Source: an uncultured cyanobacterium
GTDB taxonomy: Bacteria > Cyanobacteriota > Cyanobacteriia > Cyanobacteriales > Geitlerinemataceae
Assembly (NCBI GenBank): GCA_937121005.1
Contig: CAKZKB010000406.1
Span: 1-8,637, forward strand
Direction: 5' to 3'
DNA: 8,637 nt
Both the position numbers and the translations under genes were made by a program. Below the pieces are notes generated by a model. It was given only the letters and a program-made list of their open reading frames with translations, was not told the DNA's origin and did no database searches. Every line of letters begins with the position of its first letter. Position 1 is the first letter of the stretch. Positions 5,529-8,637 of this stretch are shown here, in pieces.

Positions 5529-5702
5529 TTAGGGGTTGTAAAACAGGACGCGGGCCAAGAATAAAATTCCCAACATCTGCCAGTAGTTAACTTGATTTAT
5601 GTTGAAAACTGGTGGCATTATGGCGTTCCATAGCAACATCACTAGATAAGTAGCGACGAATATGACTGTAGGAACGATCCAAAGAAGATTCCATGCTTTC
5701 AT
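5529..5702 (-). CDS. Small two-helix membrane protein (57 aa)
   Basis: From the ATG at 5700-5702 the frame reads MKAWNLLWIVPTVIFVATYL, then VMLLWNAIMPPVFNINQVNY, and ends WQMLGILFLARVLFYNP with TAA at 5529-5531. Two hydrophobic segments (about 5-27 and 41-54) flank the motif LLWN.hMP..F....h.yWQ..GhL.L.R.LF. As I recall, that motif is characteristic of a widespread family of small inner-membrane proteins of unknown function. It overlaps longer frames on the same strand, which lack any such signature. There is no Shine-Dalgarno. Being the first gene of the leftward block, it may be part of the operon or a separate unit. Confidence 0.7.
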   Translation of the reverse strand: MKAWNLLWIVPTVIFVATYLVMLLWNAIMPPVFNINQVNYWQMLGILFLARVLFYNP

Positions 5703-5880
5703 GTTTTACATAAGAAGAGAAAAAGACGATCGCGCTCTCAAGACGAGACCGCCCGGTTGACTTGTTTTTCGCAAAAGGAGAAGCATTGCAAGTGGTTAGT
5801 CCATAGGCAAAAATTGTGGGAGGGAAAGGCGATCGCGCGTCACAGAAACGATCGCCCGTTATTGCGAACTTCAAATAAAT
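5703..5880. other. Gene-free spacer
   Basis: I see no convincing gene here. A minus-strand frame starting at 5874 runs through it but lacks any recognisable motif and overlaps the 57-aa gene in another frame. A HIP1 site is at 5829-5836 and several GATCG-rich sites are present. No clear promoter boxes were found. Confidence 0.5.
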
Positions 5881-6403
5881 CAGTAGGGACTGCTGGTTAC
5901 TTCATGGGTGTTGCCCCCTGACGATCGACATCCCGATGGCGCGGGCTGCGCGTGGTGGCCGCTCCCTCAACGTGGTCGAGGTCAACGCGGTTGGTTTATC
6001 TGCCGCTTCCTCGGTGCATGGTCTAACCCCCGTAGTAAGTCACCCCTCTAATGGTGCGACAACAACCTGGTTAGTGAGTGGTGACACCCATGAGGGGTCA
6101 GACCCATCTACCGAGTTTCACGGGTACGGGTTACAAAATAAGTAGCCACATACCGCGATCCGCGTAGGTGAAAACCACGCATTCGCGACAGATGCGATCG
6201 AGGGGGGCCGAGGGAACGGTACTACCCCTCGATCGCGTTGGCATTTTTGAGGTCATAGCCATCTCCAGAAGTCCGGGAATGCTTCGCTCGCAGTGTCGCC
6301 TAGCTTCCGTGAGATGATGGCAGCAACAGGGGGTTTTATGGTCTGTCTGGACGTTAAGCCCGGCCCGACGACTTGGAACGCCTCGTGTTGTGTTGTCTAC
6401 CAC
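5881..6403 (-). ncRNA. Candidate structured RNA / long operon leader, class unknown
   Basis: This stretch of about 520 bases has no convincing gene but strong self-complementarity. GCGATCGAGGGG (6194-6205) pairs perfectly with 6225-6236 around a 19-base loop. TCATGGGTGT (5902-5911) pairs with ACACCCATGA (6084-6093), extending to 14 pairs with two wobbles and closing a domain of about 190 bases. CATCTC (6260-6265) pairs with GAGATG (6311-6316) and encloses GAAG (6268-6271) with CTTC (6304-6307). If the leftward promoter near 6409-6437 is real, this is its 5' leader on the minus strand. I looked for tRNA, RNase P and group II intron landmarks and saw none. HEARO/omega RNA is one class to test. 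Strand and identity are uncertain. Confidence 0.3.
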
Positions 6404-6478
6404 TTGTCATCTTGACATACTCACACAGACTTGTCAATCTTGTCTGCTTTTTGTATTTGTGACTTGTCAAAATGACAA
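6404..6478. promoter_or_regulatory. Operator cluster and divergent promoter region
   Basis: The half-site TTGTCA recurs. Inverted repeats are TGTCA-TCT-TGACA (6405-6417) and TTGTCA-AAA-TGACAA (6464-6478, perfect). Between them lie direct half-sites TTGTCA (6431-6436) and TTGTCT (6440-6445). Spacing and symmetry suit binding of a dimeric Cro/CI-type repressor, most likely the product of the gene just downstream. Candidate promoters overlap the sites. Leftward: TTGACA (complement of 6432-6437), 17 bases, CAAGAT (complement of 6409-6414). Rightward: TTGTCA 6431-6436, 17 bases, TATTTG 6454-6459. The -10 boxes are weak, which fits promoters under regulation. Confidence 0.6.
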
Positions 6479-6490
6479 CTCAATGTTAGC

Positions 6491-6760
6491 ATGAACGAAA
6501 GCCAGATCAACCTCACCACAATGTTGAGATTTTTAAGAGAGCGGGTTGGTTTAACCAGGGAACAGCTAATCTCTCGGATGGAAAATACAATCTCCCTGTC
6601 CACCCTGATCCGGTGGGAACGGGGGGACTCAGAGCCCAGTATGAGCTTGGAGCAGTGGCATTTATTCTCGAACGCAGTGGGAGTCCCTCTGGGTAAGCTC
6701 CCCTACCCAATGAACAAGAAGGGAGTGCCGTCAGAACTAGAAACGGAAATTCCGGCTTAG
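6491..6760 (+). CDS. Cro/CI-family (XRE) HTH transcriptional regulator, 89 aa
   Basis: Residues 8-70 form a typical five-helix lambda-repressor-like domain: LRFLRERVGLTREQLISRM (helices 1-2), SLSTLIRWERGDSEPS (recognition helix and the W.RG...P turn), and LEQWHLFSNAVGVPLGKL. There is no peptidase or oligomerisation domain, so it is a short Cro-like or SinR-like regulator. It lies directly after a cluster of TTGTCA operators and reads away from the replication operon, so it probably represses the leftward operon and itself. The start is the ATG at 6491. An ATG eight bases upstream is out of frame and hits TGA at once. No Shine-Dalgarno is present. Confidence 0.9.
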   Translation: MNESQINLTTMLRFLRERVGLTREQLISRMENTISLSTLIRWERGDSEPSMSLEQWHLFSNAVGVPLGKLPYPMNKKGVPSELETEIPA

Positions 6761-6769
6761 TAGACTCGC

Positions 6770-6795
6770 CCCGTCCGATCGCCGGACGGGTTTTT
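6770..6795 (+). terminator. Intrinsic terminator of the XRE gene
   Basis: CCCGTCCG (6770-6777) pairs with CGGACGGG (6783-6790) over a 5-base loop, followed by TTTTT (6791-6795). It lies nine bases after the repressor stop codon. Confidence 0.9.
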
Positions 6796-6835
6796 AATTC
6801 AAATCTCGTACAAAATCCAGAATCCCTGACATTGT

Positions 6836-6871
6836 AAAAAAATCAAACCGGGCTGCAAGATGCGGCCCGGT
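6836..6871 (-). terminator. Intrinsic terminator for leftward transcripts
   Basis: ACCGGGC (6847-6853) pairs with GCCCGGT (6865-6871), with an inner GC/GC extension. On the minus strand it is followed by TTTGA and seven Ts (complement of 6836-6842). It would stop transcription entering from the right. Together with 6770-6795 it insulates the junction between the repressor and the membrane-protein genes. No leftward gene to its right is seen. Confidence 0.6.
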
Positions 6872-6930
6872 GACTCCCCTTGTGTGAGATGATGATCGTG
6901 TCGCAACCCCACACACACGAGGGAAAACTT

Positions 6931-7209
6931 ATGGGATTAGTCGTTCACTGCCTGATAAGCGGGATCGTTATCCTTAACGGTTTTCGGCTTTTGAGGCGAA
7001 GTCAATCGAGTCCTGAAGAAATTGATAGGATAATGAGTTCGCGACCGAGAGCGGCATTGTGGACTCCTCCATACTACTGGATAAGTGTTCTGTTTCGCCA
7101 GTTTTACGAACAAGATGGCGTTAGAGCGGCTCGTGCCCTCTATGTAATTTGTGGAGCGGTGTCTATTCTAGTCGGGTTCGTCTTTTTGTTTTTCTTTTTC
7201 CCCGTCTAG
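6931..7209 (+). CDS. Small two-helix membrane protein (92 aa)
   Basis: The start is the ATG at 6931, preceded by GAGGG (6919-6923) at a seven-base spacing. An in-frame ATG at 6880 would add 17 residues but has no such site. Hydrophobic segments are at about 3-20 (VVHCLISGIVILNGFRLL) and 68-90 (YVICGAVSILVGFVFLFFFF). Between them is a soluble stretch with Arg and Pro (SRPRAALWTPPYYW). I do not recognise the family. It lies 62 bases before the large membrane-protein gene on the same strand, so the two may be co-transcribed; the gap contains TAATTATAGC at about 7221-7230, which could also serve as a separate -10 region. Confidence 0.8.
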   Translation: MGLVVHCLISGIVILNGFRLLRRSQSSPEEIDRIMSSRPRAALWTPPYYWISVLFRQFYEQDGVRAARALYVICGAVSILVGFVFLFFFFPV

Positions 7210-7271
7210 CCACTCTGGAATAATTATAGCATCTTGGCGTAGCATTTGGGCAATGGGAATCGCACATCGCT

Positions 7272-8637
7272 ATGTCGTCACAAACAGAACCAATCATGTC
7301 AGAAAAACAAGGCTGGTGGCCGAAATGGTTTCCCTATCCGATCGCGTGGATCCGAACGATTTACCTGTTGTTCGTTATCTCTTGCTCTGCATATCTCATG
7401 CGAGTAGTTGGCGTTTTAGCATTGGTAATTGAGTTTATCAGTAACCCGTTCGGACAGGAAGAGGTGTTTTTCTTCAAGGAAGGAACCTTGTTTTCGATCG
7501 TCTTTTTGACAGGATTCATCTTGATTCCTACGTTCTTGATTGTTTTCCCGGATCATTGGCTAAGGCTTGCCTTCGATCGCCCTTCATTTCCCAGTCAGCC
7601 CAAAACCCCTTTATGGTTTCCTCGTTGGTGTAGTTGGCGACAAGGCTTAAATGGCTGGCTTATCTTCGGTGTCTCCACATTCATTTGCCTTGTTATTCTC
7701 CTAATAGTAGATTTCAGCTTCTTTTTCAACCCTCCTAGTTCCTACTATTTCTCTAGGGAGCCGGATCCCGTTGTAGATACTGTTTCGGCCATCTGGGTGG
7801 TAATATTTGCAATTCTTTACCACTGGGATTATCTCGTCTATACCGAGGTCATCGCCAGACCGAAATGGTTTCCCCACCCCCTGACATGGCTAAAAGCTGC
7901 CTTTGTCTTTAGTCCAGTGACTCTGTTGATTTTTAGTTGGCCCAACCGAGGAACATCTGGTTTGTTTGCCGGAACCGATCGCCTCTGGATGGTTCCCGGC
8001 GAAGTGCTCGCGCTGGTTTTGGTTTTCGCCTGCACCATCGCACTGCTGCGACAGACGATCGCCCTGATATTTTACCGCCAATCCCTAACACCGACTCAAC
8101 CCTGGAAACTTTGGATTCCACAGCGCCGATTTTGGGAACGAACCGCACTAATAATGTGGACGTGGATCGTTAGCAGCATCGTTTCCCTAGCCTTGGTTCC
8201 CTGGGTTTTCAAAGACTATATCGACGAAGTACACTCGCGCCTTTTCGATGTCTATTTTCTGGGGAACGCGATCGCTTGGGTTGTCGCCGCCTACATCTAC
8301 CACTTTAACCGTCTCTACCGACGATCGCAAAAATTTCGCGGGGCCTCAACTTCAATTCAGCGATGGGTCATCTATCCGCGATCGTGGCTGAAAACTTGCT
8401 TTCTCTACGCCATGTTGCTGCTGAGCGCCAAAGCCACCGCCGCCCTGTGGAACCTTGCCTACCAAATCCCGCCCCTCCCGAAACCGATGGCCTTCGTTGC
8501 CTGGGAAATTCTCTTCATCTCTTCTGTCACCAGTCCTATTTGGACGATCGCGATCGTCCATCACCTCTACCGCCTCATCTTCGAGCGCCGCCAACTGCGG
8601 TCAATCCCGATCGCTCGCCGATGGTTTCCTCCCGCCC
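7272..8637 (+). CDS. Multi-pass membrane protein with ~84-residue repeats, 3' end beyond window
   Basis: The frame stays open from the ATG at 7272 (or 7296, same frame) to the last base, at least 455 aa. Neither start has a good Shine-Dalgarno. Each repeat begins with an amphipathic motif around a Trp: PKWFPYPIAWIRT (W19), PLWFPRWCSW (W115), PKWFPHPLTWLKA (W199), KLWIPQRRFWERT (W281), QRWVIYPRSWLKT (W365), RRWFPPA (W451). The spacings are 96, 84, 82, 84 and 86. Each motif is followed by two hydrophobic segments, giving about ten membrane helices in five units. The second helix tends to end in H..(Y/N/L)(R/L)L...R (FPDHWLRLAFDR, YHFNRLYRR, HHLYRLIFERR). At DNA level CGAAATGGTTTCCC recurs at 7321 and 7861. 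I know no family with this layout, so function is open; an envelope sensor, transporter or channel are only guesses. HIP1 and codon use look host-like. Confidence 0.85.
   Translation, partial: MSSQTEPIMSEKQGWWPKWFPYPIAWIRTIYLLFVISCSAYLMRVVGVLALVIEFISNPFGQEEVFFFKEGTLFSIVFLTGFILIPTFLIVFPDHWLRLAFDRPSFPSQPKTPLWFPRWCSWRQGLNGWLIFGVSTFICLVILLIVDFSFFFNPPSSYYFSREPDPVVDTVSAIWVVIFAILYHWDYLVYTEVIARPKWFPHPLTWLKAAFVFSPVTLLIFSWPNRGTSGLFAGTDRLWMVPGEVLALVLVFACTIALLRQTIALIFYRQSLTPTQPWKLWIPQRRFWERTALIMWTWIVSSIVSLALVPWVFKDYIDEVHSRLFDVYFLGNAIAWVVAAYIYHFNRLYRRSQKFRGASTSIQRWVIYPRSWLKTCFLYAMLLLSAKATAALWNLAYQIPPLPKPMAFVAWEILFISSVTSPIWTIAIVHHLYRLIFERRQLRSIPIARRWFPPA

Noticed and set aside
5587..5874. Minus-strand frame of 95 aa
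   Set aside because: Its 3' half lies in another frame of the 57-aa membrane protein, which has a recognisable family pattern. The 5' half has no motif.
5936..6145. Plus-strand frame of 69 aa in the structured region
   Set aside because: No Shine-Dalgarno, no recognisable motif, and the frame is also open upstream without a better start. The same bases form long stems, so the open frame is probably a by-product of composition.
6131..6403. Minus-strand frame of 90 aa
   Set aside because: Arg/Cys-rich composition typical of a spurious frame, no ribosome-binding site, and it overlaps the 12-bp stem region.
5881..6403. Group II intron, RNase P RNA or tmRNA
   Set aside because: No domain V-like hairpin, no conserved RNase P core sequence and no tRNA-like ends could be found by eye.
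6795..6810. TTCAAATC resembling a tRNA T-loop
   Set aside because: No acceptor, D or anticodon stems can be formed around it, and it directly follows the terminator's T-run.
7838..8594. Several minus-strand and one plus-strand frames of 60-80 aa
   Set aside because: All are shadows of the long open membrane-protein frame that continues to the window end.

Overview
The window looks cyanobacterial. The palindrome GCGATCGC (HIP1) occurs at least eight times (718-725, 1477-1484, 3406-3413, 3952-3959, 4335-4342, 5401-5408, 5829-5836, 8268-8275), along with many one-base variants. There is also a 7-bp tandem repeat of the STRR type known from filamentous cyanobacteria. No host housekeeping gene or tRNA was found. 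I cannot name the genus.

Region 1 (about 5702 down to 1, all minus strand) reads as one compact leftward operon of small genes around a large replication gene. In transcription order it holds: a 57-aa membrane protein; 96-aa, 67-aa, 70-aa, 51-aa and 89-aa proteins of unknown function; a 128-aa coiled-coil protein; a 69-aa SH3-like protein; a 910-aa DUF3854/TOPRIM-like plus SF3-helicase replication protein; a B-box-like zinc-finger gene interrupted by TGA; a 91-aa zinc ribbon; and an HNH fragment that runs out of frame into a DpdA-like (7-deazapurine DNA modification) fragment at the left edge. ATGA or 8-base overlaps and gaps of 2-5 bases tie most of them together. Several genes are shorter than 60 codons and easily missed.

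Region 2 (about 5703-6490) has no convincing gene. It holds a long, strongly self-complementary stretch and then a cluster of TTGTCA half-sites and inverted repeats in front of a rightward Cro/CI-type repressor (6491-6760), which ends in a clear terminator. A repressor diverging from a replication operon is the usual control switch of a plasmid, prophage, phage satellite or integrative element. No integrase, capsid or partition gene is visible, so the element type is open.

Region 3 (6880-8637, plus strand) encodes a 92-aa two-helix membrane protein and then a large multi-pass membrane protein that runs off the right edge. The large protein is built from roughly 84-residue repeats, each starting with a W-F/I-P...W motif. 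These genes may be the flank of the element or its cargo.

Most interesting: the 128-aa gene ends at TTT-TAG. In the -1 frame the reading continues for 31 codons into an SSB-like acidic tip (...NEDDIPF, stop). A perfect 10-bp hairpin begins four bases after the T-run. This could be a programmed -1 frameshift that makes a long form able to bind SSB partners, or a simple one-base lesion. Three genes in the window look broken (128-aa, B-box-like, HNH/DpdA), so sequencing error or decay of the element must be kept in mind.
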